64,000 nucleotides of DNA from Taxillus chinensis (taxonomy: Eukaryota > Streptophyta > Magnoliopsida > Santalales > Loranthaceae). Below are positions 1 through 9,391 of this stretch, in pieces (the first letter of the stretch is position 1; each line of letters starts with the position of its first letter). The notes under the pieces are model-generated. The model made no database searches. It was given only the letters and a program-made list of their open reading frames with translations, and had not been told where the DNA came from. The stretch lies in assembly GCA_023512835.1 (NCBI GenBank), contig CM042086.1, positions 9,153,799-9,217,798 on the forward strand, written 5' to 3'. The position numbers and the translations under genes were made by a program.

Positions 1-2
1 CC

Positions 3-38
3 TTCACCCCCGAGCTGTTCGAGGACGAACAGTCCTAA
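3..38 (+). CDS. C-terminal end of a gypsy pol polyprotein (partial)
   Basis: The frame starting at base 3 reads FTPELFEDEQS and then TAA at 36-38. An acidic end of the FEDE type just before a purine-rich tract and an LTR is common for pol of plant chromoviruses, where it follows integrase and a chromodomain. The rest lies outside the window. The assignment rests on a few residues plus the polypurine/LTR context downstream, so it is an inference. Confidence 0.4.
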   Translation, partial: FTPELFEDEQS

Positions 39-212
39 GGTGGGGAGGATGCCAAGATTTTACCATGCGTTGAGGTAGTTAACATTGTTGTCCTTGTTTG
101 TTGTGTTTGTGTTTGTTCACATTTTTGGTTGCGTATGGTATGATGGGTTATAAATTGGTTAATTTTCTAACGTTTCTTTTCGGGGACGAAAAGTCCTAAG
201 GTGGGGAGGATG
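18..212 (+). repeat. Duplicated 34-bp polypurine module before an LTR
   Basis: Bases 18-51 and 179-212 match at 32 of 34 positions. Each copy ends in AAGGTGGGGAGGATG. The first copy overlaps the pol stop codon. The second abuts the LTR start TGTAAAGACCCG at 211, so GGTGGGGAGGA at about 200-210 is the likely plus-strand primer (polypurine tract). The 127 bases between are T-rich and hold no gene. Confidence 0.7.
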
Positions 213-360
213 TAAAGACCCGTACCTGAGTGAGTTATTATTTTGAAACTAAGTCCGAGTAGAACATTATTTTAATATTCGGGGGTTACTAATGTGTTAT
301 TATTGTAATGTTTATTTTAAATGTTTTGAATTTCTATTTAGACGTTGACGTTAAATCATT

Positions 361-440
361 ATTAATATTATTAATATTCATACTAACATTATTATTATTA
401 TTATCATCATCATTATTATTATTATTATTATTATTATTGG
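361..440 (+). repeat. ATT trinucleotide microsatellite
   Basis: The stretch is mostly ATT units with a few CAT interruptions and is purest at about 411-438. It lies in the LTR upstream of its TATA box. Read on the minus strand it gives an asparagine-rich peptide, which is not a real protein. Confidence 0.85.
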
Positions 441-449
441 ATATATGGG

Positions 450-458
450 TATAAATAG
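450..458 (+). promoter_or_regulatory. TATA box of the LTR promoter
   Basis: TATAAATAG lies about 240 bases inside the LTR, and TATAAATA also occurs in the related minus-strand LTR at 35325-35332. Transcription would start about 30 bases downstream. Confidence 0.55.
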
Positions 459-690
459 AGGGGAAACTAGGGTTAAATCCTATTTTTGGCTGTGCGTGCG
501 CGCTTGGCAGGGGGAGCACAGGTTTGAGACAGCGAGATTTGAAGCAAACTGTTCAATCAACCTTTCCAAACCAAATCCAAGTAGGTGATCTTGATTATTT
601 GTTCTCTTGTGGCCTGAACACGGAGTTAGAATTTGTATCTATTGATTTTATGGGTCTATAGACGTATTGATTGTTTTAATATTAAGTGTA

Positions 691-1120
691 TTTGGCGTTC
701 GGCGTTTGCGTCGAGTCGAGGAGGCTATAGCGTCGTCGGATGGGAGGCGTCATCAGCGTTAGTTCCAGGACGGCATCACCGGCGACGGTCTCAGGCGGCT
801 TACAACGCCGTCGGATGGGAGGCGTCATCGGCGCTAGGTTCAGACGGCATCGCGGACGACGATCTCAGGCGGCATCGGGGGTGCCGGTTGAAGCGCCACG
901 GCCGGACTCGAGTCCTTGCGTGCCCGTGGAGATGTGTTGGAAGGGGTGAGGGGGAGCAGGCGTGGCGTCGGCGTTGGCGTGGACGTCTGCGCGGGGAGAG
1001 AAGAGGAGCCGTCGTGCGTTGGCGGGGAGGAGACCGGTGGGGGCAGCGCTGGGGTGCCGCCGCCCTCCCCGCGAGCCCACCAACCCTAGCGTTGGTGGGC
1101 GGCCGTTGTTGCGCGTGTGC
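691..1120. other. GC-rich block with a two-copy 73-75 bp repeat
   Basis: This is a sharp GC-rich island between AT-rich stretches. GTCGGATGGGAGGCGTCATC occurs at 735-754 and again at 810-829, and TCTCAGGCGGC closes each unit near 790-800 and 863-873. A long frame runs through the block on the plus strand, but it continues into the (TA)n tract and has no recognisable domain, so I do not call a gene. It could be the middle of the LTR or captured foreign DNA. Confidence 0.5.
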
Positions 1121-1260
1121 GTGTAATATCTATAATTATATATATATAATTATTTTTTTTATGTTAACTACCATATTACTTAATTTATATGTATACACTT
1201 ATATATATAAACATAAGTTAAAAAAAAAATGTTTATGTCTTTTAGCGGGGGATATAAGTA

Positions 1261-1262
<2 letters not shown>

Positions 1263-1326
<64 letters not shown>
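1263..1326. repeat. (TA)n microsatellite
   Basis: About 32 uninterrupted TA units lie within AT-rich DNA (1120-1340). The tract sits between the GC-rich block and the broken end of an Ogre minisatellite, and may mark a rearrangement point. Confidence 0.95.
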
Positions 1327-1328
<2 letters not shown>

Positions 1329-1344
1329 GTATATATTGGATTTT

Positions 1345-3203
1345 TGTCGTGACAACAAAGAACGATAGGCTTGAATTGAAAAATGGAAAAAGGCCCACAA
1401 CAATGATGGGCTTGAATTGAAAACGGATAGCCCACAAGAACGATAAGCTTGAATTGAAAATGGGTAGCCCACAACAACGATAGGCTTGAATTGAAAAATG
1501 GATAGCCTACAAGAACGATAGGCTTAAAGTGAAAAAGGGAAAGCCCACAAGAACGATAGGCTTAAAGTGAAAATGGAAAAAATGGCCCACAACAATGATG
1601 GGCTTGAATTGAAAACCGAAAGGCCCACAAGAACGATAGGCTCAAATTAAAAAGGGAAAAAGGCCCACAAAGAACGATAGGCTTGAATTGAAAATGAATA
1701 GCCCACAAGAACGATAGGCTTAAAGTGAAAACGGGAAAGCCTATAGCAACGATAGGCTTGAATTGAAAAATGGATAGCCCACAAGAACGATAGGCTTAAA
1801 GTGAAAAAGGGAAAGCCCACAAGAACGATAGGCTTAAAGTGAAAATGGAAAAAATGGCCCACAACAATGATGGGCTTGAATTGAAAACCGAAAGGCCCAC
1901 AAGAACGATAGGCTCAAATTAAAAAGGGAAAAAGGCCCACAACAACGATAGGCTTGAATTGAAAATGAATAGCCCACAAGAATGATAGGCTTAAAGTGAA
2001 AACGGGAAAGCCCACAAGAATGATAGGCTTAAAGTGAAAAATGAAAGGCCCACCGCAACGATAGGCTTGAATTGAAAATGGATAGCCCACAAGAACGATA
2101 GGCTTGAATTGAAAACGGGAAAATGAAAGGCCCACCGCAACGATAGGCTCGAATCGAAAATGGAAAGCCCACAAGAACGATAGGCTTAAATTGCAAATGG
2201 ATAGCCCACAAGAACGATAAGCTTGAATTGAAAATGGGTAGCCCACAGAACGATAGGCTTGAATTGAAAAATGGATAGCCCACAAGAACGATAGGCTTAA
2301 AGTGAAAAAGGGAAAGCCCACAAGAACGATAGGCTTAAAGTGAAAATGGAAAAAATGGCCCACAACAATGATGGGCTTGAATTGAAAACCGAAAGGCCCA
2401 CAAGAACGATAGGCTCAAATTAAAAAGGGAAAAAGGCCCACAAAGAACGATAGGCTTGAATTGAAAATGAATAGCCCACAAGAACGATAGGCTTAAATTG
2501 AAAATGGGTAGCCCACAAGAACGATAGGCTTGAATTGAAAAATGGATAGCCCACAAGAACGATAGGCTTAAAGTGAAAAAGGGAAAGCCCACAAGAACGA
2601 TAGGCTTAAAGTGAAAATGGAAAAAATGGCCCACAACAATGATGGGCTTGAATTGAAAACCGAAAGGCCCACAAGAACGATAGGCTCAAATTAAAAAGGG
2701 AAAAGGGCCCACAAGAACGATAGGCTTGAATTGAAAATGAATAGCCCACAAGAACGATAGGCTTAAAGTGAAAAATGAAAGGCCCACCGCAACGATAGGC
2801 TTGAATTGAAAATGGATAGCCCACAAGAACGATAAGCTTGAATTGAAAACGGGAAAATGAAAGGCCCACCGCAACGATAGGCTCGAATCGAAAATGGAAA
2901 GCCCACAAGAACGATAGGCTTAAATTGCAAATGGATAGCCCACAAGAACGATAAGCTTGAATTGAAAATGGGTAGCCCACAAGAACGATAGGCTTGAATT
3001 GAAAATAAATAGCCCACAAGAACGATAGGCTTGAATTGAAAAACGGGAAAGCCCACAAGAACGATAGGCTTAAAGTGAAAAATGGGAAAATGAAAGGCCC
3101 ACCGCAACGATAGGCTCAAAGTGAAAAATGGGAAAGCCCACAAGAACGATAGGCTTAAATTAAAAAATGGAAAGCCCTACAAAGAACGATAGGCTTAAAC
3201 TGG
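1345..3203 (-). repeat. Ogre 3'-UTR minisatellite, array 1 (about 37-bp unit)
   Basis: About 48-50 tandem units run with a core of GCCCACAAGAACGATAGGCTT plus an A/G-rich spacer such as GAATTGAAAATGGATA. Unit length varies from 36 to 45 bp. Each unit holds an inverted repeat, AAGCC / GGCTT, around a 13-base loop. A marked variant (AACAATGATGGG in place of AAGAACGATAGG) recurs near 1578, 1852, 2355 and 2626, giving higher-order periods of about 272 and 503 bp. The array lies downstream of integrase on the Ogre-1 coding strand, where the other arrays also lie. It ends abruptly at about 1345 without polypurine tract or LTR. Confidence 0.92.
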
Positions 3204-4408
3204 AAAGACTTGTTGGAGACCTCAAATGGTATTTGGGGGGAATGCTTGAAGGAAATGGTGAGTTTGGGAAGTAACCCAATTTAAGCTCCCTCTACGAGTT
3301 CACTCAAGGAGATCGCTCTACGAGGTGACCCAAAATGGAAAAAGTTTGTCAACTGCCAAAAGGGATGCGCTTAGAGCTTGGGGGAAATTGCAAAGGAAGA
3401 GGTGTACAGGTTGAACCAAAGAAAGCAATGTCAGCTTGATAAGAAGTTTGCTGGGTATGCTTCTAGGATCTTCGAGAGGCGGCAACATTCCTGAAATCAT
3501 AGAGCGTGCGGAATGTATGCAAATGATGCATGGACTGCAATATGCTGTATGCAGGGATGCATAAACCTCAACTCGTGATGAAATATGATGCAATGTGATG
3601 CCATGCGATGTATGCATTGAAATGCCATGTGATGTATCACTGAGGGTTTGGCCGTTGGCTAACATTCAACTTGTTGGGGAACAATGTTCTCTTTAGATGG
3701 AGAGTTTGTTCTGTCTTTGCTGGGGAACCCCCTGTTGTGCATGAAGGGTCTGTGAGATTTTGCTTCGCCATATTGAGGAGCTTGATTTGACGGCTTCTTC
3801 GGGGATAGTGACATCCCGTGGAGATATGAGTACTCCGAGTTGGGGTTTTGAATTGTTTGGGGATTTTGAGCTTGGCCCTACTCATAAGGCAATGCTAAAA
3901 GAGCTTACTGGGGATTTAAGATGTTCTACTTGAATGTGAAATGAAAACAATGTAACATGATTAAAGAGATAAAAAAGATTTTTGCTGGTTTAATTCCACA
4001 AAACATATTTATATCATAAAAAGTGTCCTATTGTCATAATCTGATAAATAGAATCACAAGTCTTCAAAAGCATAATGTACAAATTTGATTCGAGTGTGCC
4101 GCAGGTTTGACCAAGTCTTCCACTGTTTGCAGTCACTGTTTTTTGGATGATGTTGTCTCTACTGCTTGGATCCCATCTGTTGTGATCCTGATTCTTTCAG
4201 ATTCTGACTGATTTCACCCTTCAAGATTTATTGTTGGCTTTGTATTTTACCCTTGGTGCCCTTTCGGGTTTTCACCAAGTCCGCCTTTTTTTCTCTTTTT
4301 TTTTTTTATCTTTTGTTGGAGCTTTGTATTTTACCCTTGGTGCCCTTTCGGGTTTTCACCAAGTCCGCTCATTACAGGAATGAGAACCTTGTTGGGGAGA
4401 CATGAGAG
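3204..4408 (-). other. Ogre-1 3' untranslated region
   Basis: Non-coding DNA between the integrase stop and the minisatellite. Nearly all of it recurs in inverted orientation at 26796-27984 in Ogre-2, which shows it is a fixed part of the element. It contains a run of short ATG-CAT rich motifs (3550-3640), the duplicated 48-mer at 4237-4368, and T-rich tracts around 4285-4310. Short open frames here are not supported. Confidence 0.75.
4237..4368 (-). repeat. Exact 48-bp direct repeat with a conserved stem-loop
   Basis: Bases 4237-4284 and 4321-4368 are identical. Each can fold with a 7-bp stem, CTTGGTG / CACCAAG, enclosing CCC-TTTC-GGG. Ogre-2 has a single copy (about 26829-26878), so the second copy is a tandem duplication specific to Ogre-1. 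The hairpin lies just after the integrase stop. The encoded KP-rich string is familiar from pol ends of plant Ogre elements, but here it follows the stop codon. Confidence 0.8.
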
Positions 4409-5831
4409 TTAAGCATAAAATGTTTTGACGGCGTCGCTATTCACCGGATTAGGAAGCTCATCTCCATCCATTTTGGCAAGGATCAATGCGCCTCCCGAGA
4501 ATGCTTTTTTCACAACATATGGGCCTTCATAATTGGGAGTCCACTTGCCTCTATGGTCATGTTGGATTGGTAAGATCTTCTTAAGGACAAGATCACCTTC
4601 TTGAAAGCTTCTGGGCTTCACCTTTTTATTGTAATTGTTCATCATTCTCTCTTGATACAACTGTCCTCTCGCAAACTGCGCCAGGCGTTTGCCCTCAATT
4701 AAATTCAACTGCTCATAATGACTTTGGGCCCATTCTGCTTCTTCGAGCTGAGTATCCTTAAGTATTCGGAGGGAAGGTATCTCCACTTCGACCGGTAGAA
4801 CTGCTTCCATGCCGTAGACCAAAGAAAATGGAGTTGCACCAGGTCGATGTGCGCACCGAGGTACGATAAGCATGCAAAGCGTAAGGTAGCTTCTCGTGCC
4901 AATCTTTGTACGTTTCCGTCATCTTTCCGATAATGTTCTTGATGTTCTTGTTGGCTGCCTCGACTGCTCCATTCATCTTTGGGCGATAGGGGGTCGAGTT
5001 GCGGTGTTGAATTTTGTATGTTTCGCACAACCTCTCTATCATCCGGCTGTTCAAATTGGCAGCATTGTCCGTTATGATCTGCTCGGGAAGACCATATCGG
5101 CATATGATATTGTTCCGTATAAATCGAAGTACCACGGCTTGTGTGACATTAGCGTATGATGCTGCTTCCACCCACTTGGTGAAGTAATCAATGGCTACCA
5201 AAATGAAACGATGACCATTAGAAGCTTTTGGAGATATTGGTCCGATAACGTCAATGCCCCAAAGTGAGAACGGCCACGGGGAGACCATCACGTGTAGTTT
5301 GGACGGCGGCACTTGAATCTTGTCACCATAAATTTGACACTTGAGGCATTTGCGCACATATTCATTGCAATCCTTTTCCATGGTGACCCAATAGTAGCCC
5401 ATTCGCATGATTTGTCTTGTTAATGCATGTCCGTTTGCATGTGAACCACATTCCCCTTCGTGCACGTCTTTCATGATTTGTGTTGATTCTTCTTTTGCCA
5501 CACAACGCAATAGCACCATATCGTGGTTTCTCTTATACGAAATTGAGCCGTCAATATAATAGTTGGATGCTGACCTTCGGATATTTCTCTTGTCGATTCG
5601 GTGGCCTCTGCTTGGGTATTCTTGCTTAAGCAAATATTGTTTGACGTCCTCAAACCAAGGTTTTTCTTCAGTATGTCCTTCATTGGCCATGCAATGTGCA
5701 GGAGCATCTTGTATACGGATATCGAAAGACTGAACTTCCAACTTTGTGTCTAGCCGAAGGAGGGAGGCTAGAGTTGCTAGCGCGTCCGGGAGCCGATTGT
5801 ATTCCCTGGGCATATGCTCAAATGTGATGTC
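4409..5831 (-). pseudogene. Ogre-1 integrase with the tail of RNase H, frameshifted
   Basis: Integrase inserts retrotransposon cDNA into the host genome. Reading from 5831 down, the first residues (EHMPREYNRLPDALATLASL) are the end of RNase H. Next come a zinc-binding domain with H-H-C-C spacing (HEGECGSHANGH then CLKC) and the catalytic core with Asp in GIDVIGP, Asp in IITDN and Glu in MNGAVEAANK. The C-terminal part ends VNSDAVKTFYA with TAA at 4409. The frame changes near 4870, in the stretch after AYRTSVRTST, so the product is broken as read. Upstream the element is cut by the LTR at 5832; protease core, reverse transcriptase and most of RNase H are missing. The assignment to Ogre/Tat rests on the integrase and ending sequence and on the primer site of the same element. 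Confidence 0.88.
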
Positions 5832-6103
5832 CGATAACGTGCATTTTATGCCGTTATTCTAGTGTTTAATTAGGATGTTTAAGAGCATGATTAGAGCCTT
5901 ATTGCTTCATATATCATATATATTTGCTCTAACCCCTAGGAAGATGCTATGTGCAAATACATGCGTTTTTAAGCCGTTTTGGCAGATTTTGGACCTCACT
6001 TTTGACATAGTAGATGGCCTCAAACAATTGGCGTGCAAGAACACAAGTTTCTTAGAATGATGTCCTCTACCTACCACAGAAATTTCAGAGCATTTGGAGC
6101 TGA

Positions 6104-6227
6104 ACGTGAATTCACCCAATTCACGTGCAAGCCTATTTTTGCCTCTCAGGCCTCTACAGGATGCAAGGAAGCTTGGGGAGAAGTTTGAGCTGATTTGGAG
6201 GTGCACGTGAATTCACCATATCACGTG
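6104..6227. promoter_or_regulatory. Cluster of G-box (CACGTG) motifs in LTR U3
   Basis: CACGTG occurs at 6122, 6204 and 6222, within AATTCACGTGCA-like palindromes, about 200-300 bases upstream of the TATA box. The same triplet occurs in each Athila LTR. G-boxes are known binding sites of plant bZIP and bHLH factors. That they drive this LTR is an inference. Confidence 0.5.
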
Positions 6228-6415
6228 CAAACGGCGTGCAGAGATATTTTTGGACCGATGCAATCGTTTTTCCATGCCGATCATTTGTTTCTGGAAGGCC
6301 CAAGTCCAAATTGTGGATGGAAGATAGAGTTTTTAATGTTTCGAGTGTTACTTATCAAAACTACGCCGTTTTGATAAGTGGGCTAGGGTACACACCTCAA
6401 GGCCCATCCAAACTC

Positions 6416-6423
6416 TATAAATA
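6416..6423 (+). promoter_or_regulatory. TATA box, Athila-family 5' LTR
   Basis: TATAAATA lies in CTCTATAAATAAGAGC and is matched in all other LTRs of this family (11443, and on the minus strand 40663, 50301 and 59927). It is the probable core promoter of the element. Confidence 0.65.
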
Positions 6424-7335
6424 AGAGCTCCACGCCCCTTGCTAGCAATGCCTAACCCCCCCTACACGTTTTTAGAGAGAGAGAGAGAGGCTCCACGACT
6501 TGGAGGTGCTCCTTGACCTAGGAGAGCAGCCGTCGCGGCCGTCGCGGATTTTGGAGCCTGGATTTGAAGCTTTGCCGTGCGCGTGATCAAGAAGAAGATG
6601 TTGAGCTTTTCTCGCTTTGTGTTTGCTTGTAATCATGCGTGAGTAGTTCTTTTAATCTAGGGGAGCAATGTAGCCCCCTTGTTGCTTTGCTGTGTTTATG
6701 AATATTGGGTTTGGATGATTGAGTTTTGCATGTTTTATGAATCTGTTCTTAATTCTATGTTTGGATGTACACCTTGGTATTCTTAGCCCTAGTCTGGGGC
6801 GGATTGAGATTCATAACTTATTTGTAATTGGTGTGATCATTATCCTTTTGCAAGTATGATTTATTGGCTTTGCATGTTTGTGTGTTTAGATGACCATTCC
6901 TGGCATACAACTCTTAAAAGGACCTCAATGACCATTTGTTGTCCTTGGCTTATGTTTAGCATGTTTTCAATCGACAACCCTAATACCATGAACCAGTAGA
7001 GATAACATAGGGAGGTGAAATTGTGACCCTAGATGCTTTTAATCCTTGAATCTTAATCCTAAAATCAGTTTACTTTCTTTGTTTATTCAGAAAACCATAT
7101 AAAAATTGGATCTTTAGTTTAAAAAAGAAAACTTTTTGCCAAGACATTTTATAGAACAAGAGTAATTGGGTGATTTGATTTGAGAACTAGAGAACTAGGT
7201 TAATCCCTGTGGGTTCGACCCCTTTCTTGCCGCTATTCTTTTAGTGCAAACTTAGGGAATTTATTATCTTGAAGAGAGATTTAACGACATTAGCTAGCTC
7301 TTTTAGAGAGGTTAAAAAAATCTTGTCTGTCAAAT

Positions 7336-7353
7336 TGGCGCCGCTGTCGGGGA
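7336..7353 (+). other. Primer binding site, tRNA-Asp type
   Basis: TGGCGCCGCTGTCGGGGA begins three bases after the LTR. It matches the TGGCGCCGTTGCCGGGGA type that Athila and related plant elements pair with tRNA-Asp. It confirms the plus-strand orientation. Confidence 0.85.
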
Positions 7354-7640
7354 TTCAATGGTTAACTAGTTTTTAAAATCAACATTGAGTGAAATTGTTT
7401 GAATTCCGATCTTGGTGTTTTATTTTGTCTTTTATTTTTTGTTATTTTGTGTTCTTCATTTGTTTATTTTGCATTGTTCGGAGCTGCTGGGTGTGTTCTT
7501 GTTGTTTTACAGGAACATACACCAAGTGTTTGAGGTATTGCTAGTTGTGTATGCGATGAGGGGAACTTGTGTCCTTTAATCCAGGAACCTGAACAAGACT
7601 CCAATGGATAGACAGGTTTGGAGATGAGGAGGAGCTAAGC
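7354..7640 (+). other. Leader of the non-autonomous element
   Basis: Non-coding leader, T-rich. It contains TTGTTGTTTTACAG followed by GAACATACA (about 7500-7520), which looks like a splice acceptor. The same stretch occurs in the leaders of both Athila internals (near 49210 and 58860, minus strand). Confidence 0.5.
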
Positions 7641-8335
7641 ATGGAAGAATGTTTGGAAAGGATGATCCAAGGCAACAAATATTTGTGGGAAAACCAAGGG
7701 AGAGATGAGGAGAATTCAATGATGGCAGACCAACATGTTTACGTTCCAGGCCATGCAAGAAATCAATTTTCATATAGTGCTTGGGATTGCACTGTCTATG
7801 ATTCTCCCATAAGCGATTATTCATACCAGGAGCCTCCTTGTTATGGTGAGAGTATTAATGGAGATGGTAGAGAAGTATGGCCAACTTGCACCCAACCTGA
7901 GGGTGACTACTATCCACAAGAGCCACCACCTGAGGAGTTTAATGATTTCTTCAATAGATATTCGAGAATAGATGGGTTGGGCAATATCAAGATGAAGCTT
8001 ACTATGAAGCCCCACTCTATGGCAATTATTGTCCATATCAACAACAAGAGTGGCAGCCCCAAGTTGAAGATGAAGAAACCAGAAGAGAGGTAGAGGATTT
8101 GAATGAAAGGCTAGGACGTATGGAGACTACCATAAAAAATATGGAGCAATTATTGATGAGTATGGCTCAAAATGCAAATACTTGAGTCTCATCTAACTCC
8201 TTTGCCGATGACATAGAGATAAACACCGAAGAGAATTGCAAAGCCATCACCCCAACTTCCATGAATCAATCTTTCACGTCTGCCTCACAAGAATGGGAGT
8301 TTTATGCTAATAATGATTCCAAGATGAAGCTCGCA
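7641..8335 (+). pseudogene. gag-derived frame of the non-autonomous element
   Basis: A frame opens at ATG 7641 with MEECLERMIQGNK and is rich in Tyr, Gln, Pro and Glu (for example DYSYQEPPCYGES). A frame change near 7970 leads into a Y/Q-rich stretch and then MEQLLMSMAQNANT at about 8140-8184, followed by TGA and VSSNSFADDIEIN. This segment parallels MEKLLVSMAQNVNQ RVSTNTF in the Athila gag at 47821-47700, so it is a remnant of the gag C-terminal linker; the TGA replaces an Arg codon. The rest of gag, including the capsid-like part, is absent. Function is likely lost. Confidence 0.6.
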
Positions 8336-8376
8336 TTCTAGATGGTCAAACCATTAATGCTGCTATAGAACAAGAA

Positions 8377-9013
8377 GTGGATAAAAGGGCAATGTTTCAT
8401 TATGATGAGGTGGTCCCTCCACCACAATTTAATAGCCCATGCGATGTATCCACTTCAACTCTTCCCATGGTTGGAGCTTATGAGGACAATTTGAAGTATT
8501 TTTCTATCCAAGAAGAAGAGGAAGACTTGAATTGTTCTGGGGTGTTAGAAGAACATGAGAAACCAATAAATGACAACCCAAGGATGCAGCAACAAATCTT
8601 GGATGATGATGCTATAATTCTCATATCCTGAAGGCACATCAAACCAAGGTACTCTTTATGAAGACAAGCTACATGAGCCCACCACTACTATGTTTGCTTT
8701 GGAATCATCTTCCCTTATACAAGAGAAGGAAGTGCTTGACAAGGGAGGTAACCATGCGTGCATCATGACTACTCCAATTGTGGAGTATGTTGAATTTGTG
8801 TTACCACCTCGATGGAATGAGAGGAAGGAGAACCATAAGTTTGTGGAGGTGTCTCCCTATCAACAATTGAATCGGGAGTTCAAGTGGCTCCCACAATGGT
8901 TCATTCATCCGATTGCTATGGTCTACGAGACTGCTGAGGTTTACAATGCAAGGATGAAAGCCCTTCATACATTGGTTGAGTTTAGTATGACAAGGTCTAG
9001 CTACAAACCTTAA
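8377..9013 (+). pseudogene. Unrecognised ORF of the non-autonomous element
   Basis: A frame from about 8377 reads through DKRAMFHYDEVVPPPQF and an acidic stretch (QEEEEDLN). It shifts by one base near 8620 and continues in the frame that ends RSSYKP with TAA at 9011. Together this is about 210 codons of acidic, Glu/Pro-rich protein that ends with an aromatic-rich motif (FKWLPQWFIHP). I see no match to gag, protease, RT, integrase or an envelope family. It occupies the place of pol between the gag remnant and the shared 3' region. It may be a protein private to this non-autonomous lineage. Confidence 0.5.
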
Positions 9014-9045
9014 ATAAAGCGCTCGTTGGGAGGCAACCCAATGTT
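9011..9045 (+). other. Conserved stem-loop motif after the coding region
   Basis: TAAATAAAGCGCT is followed by TTGGGAGGCAACCCAA, an inverted repeat with a 4-base loop. The same motif follows integrase in both Athila internals (minus strand, 43701-43735 and 53334-53369). Its survival in a copy without pol suggests a role in the RNA, for example processing or packaging. Confidence 0.65.
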
Positions 9046-9160
9046 TATTGCTATGTTTTATTTTATGTTATTTTCTTTTATTTATTTTATTCAATAAATT
9101 TGTTTGCCGGCTAACCATTGTGCGGAGACTTTGCTTCTTTCTTAACTAACCATTTGCAGG

Positions 9161-9391
9161 ATGAGCAAATTATTGGGTCAATTCAGCTGTGGGATCTCCG
9201 CTTGCTACTACATGATGGCTATTCTGCAAGGGAAGGAAACTTGGGAAGTGCGCGGCGAGACGTCGGTTGACTTTGTGGCTCGGGTGCGACGAATGGTGGC
9301 CAATGTCATCTACTATTACAAGTGTGCCAAACCAGGGGTAACTGTTTTTCCTACTCCTTCTTTTATGCCATGCGGACATAGCATATTTTAA
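9161..9391 (+). CDS. Small conserved ORF in the 3' region of the Athila family
   Basis: The frame opens at ATG 9161 (MSKLLGQFSCG) and carries YYMMAILQGKETWEV and VDFVARVRRMVANV before TAA at 9389-9391. The central 45 or so residues also occur on the minus strand in both Athila internals (about 42860-43000 and 52490-52640), with mainly conservative differences (KETWEV/RETWEV, RRM/RQM). No family is recognised and there is no signal peptide. The site between integrase and 3' LTR is where Athila elements may carry an extra ORF. In the Athila copies a strong donor, AGGTAAGT, follows the conserved part, so this could be an exon. Confidence 0.45.
   Translation: MSKLLGQFSCGISACYYMMAILQGKETWEVRGETSVDFVARVRRMVANVIYYYKCAKPGVTVFPTPSFMPCGHSIF

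Larger units (their letters stand above)
211..690 (+). mobile_element. 5' part of a chromovirus-like (Tekay/Del-like) LTR
   Basis: It begins TGTAAAGACCCG directly after a polypurine tract, has an ATT microsatellite, a TATA box at 450-458 and a splice-donor-like GTAGGTG at 581. A minus-strand LTR at 33569-35662 has the same plan: start TGTAAAGACCTG, TATAAATA, GTAGGTG. The 3' end of this LTR is not visible. The LTR may continue into the GC-rich DNA that follows or be broken there. Family assignment is by LTR style only. Confidence 0.55.
5832..7332 (+). repeat. 5' LTR of the non-autonomous Athila-family element
   Basis: It runs from CGATAACGTGC to TTGTCTGTCA, 1501 bp. The inner LTRs start TGATAACG; here the first base is C. 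The LTR contains G-boxes at 6122-6227 and a TATA box at 6416-6423. Only two or three short frames occur, and they recur in every LTR copy without codon-like conservation. Confidence 0.9.

Noticed and set aside
633..1352. Open frame of 239 codons on the plus strand
   Set aside because: It runs through a GC-rich tandem repeat and then a (TA)n tract that gives Tyr-Ile repeats; no domain and no codon signal.
1345..3203. Minus-strand frames with repeated FSIQAYRSCGL and FKPIVLVG motifs, also at 20335-23204 and 27985-28915
   Set aside because: They are readings of the 37-bp minisatellite; unit lengths are not multiples of three and the frame rotates, so no protein is encoded.
5875..6206. Frames of 61 and 99 codons repeated in each Athila LTR
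   Set aside because: They recur only because the LTR recurs; they lie upstream of or around the TATA box and show no protein family.
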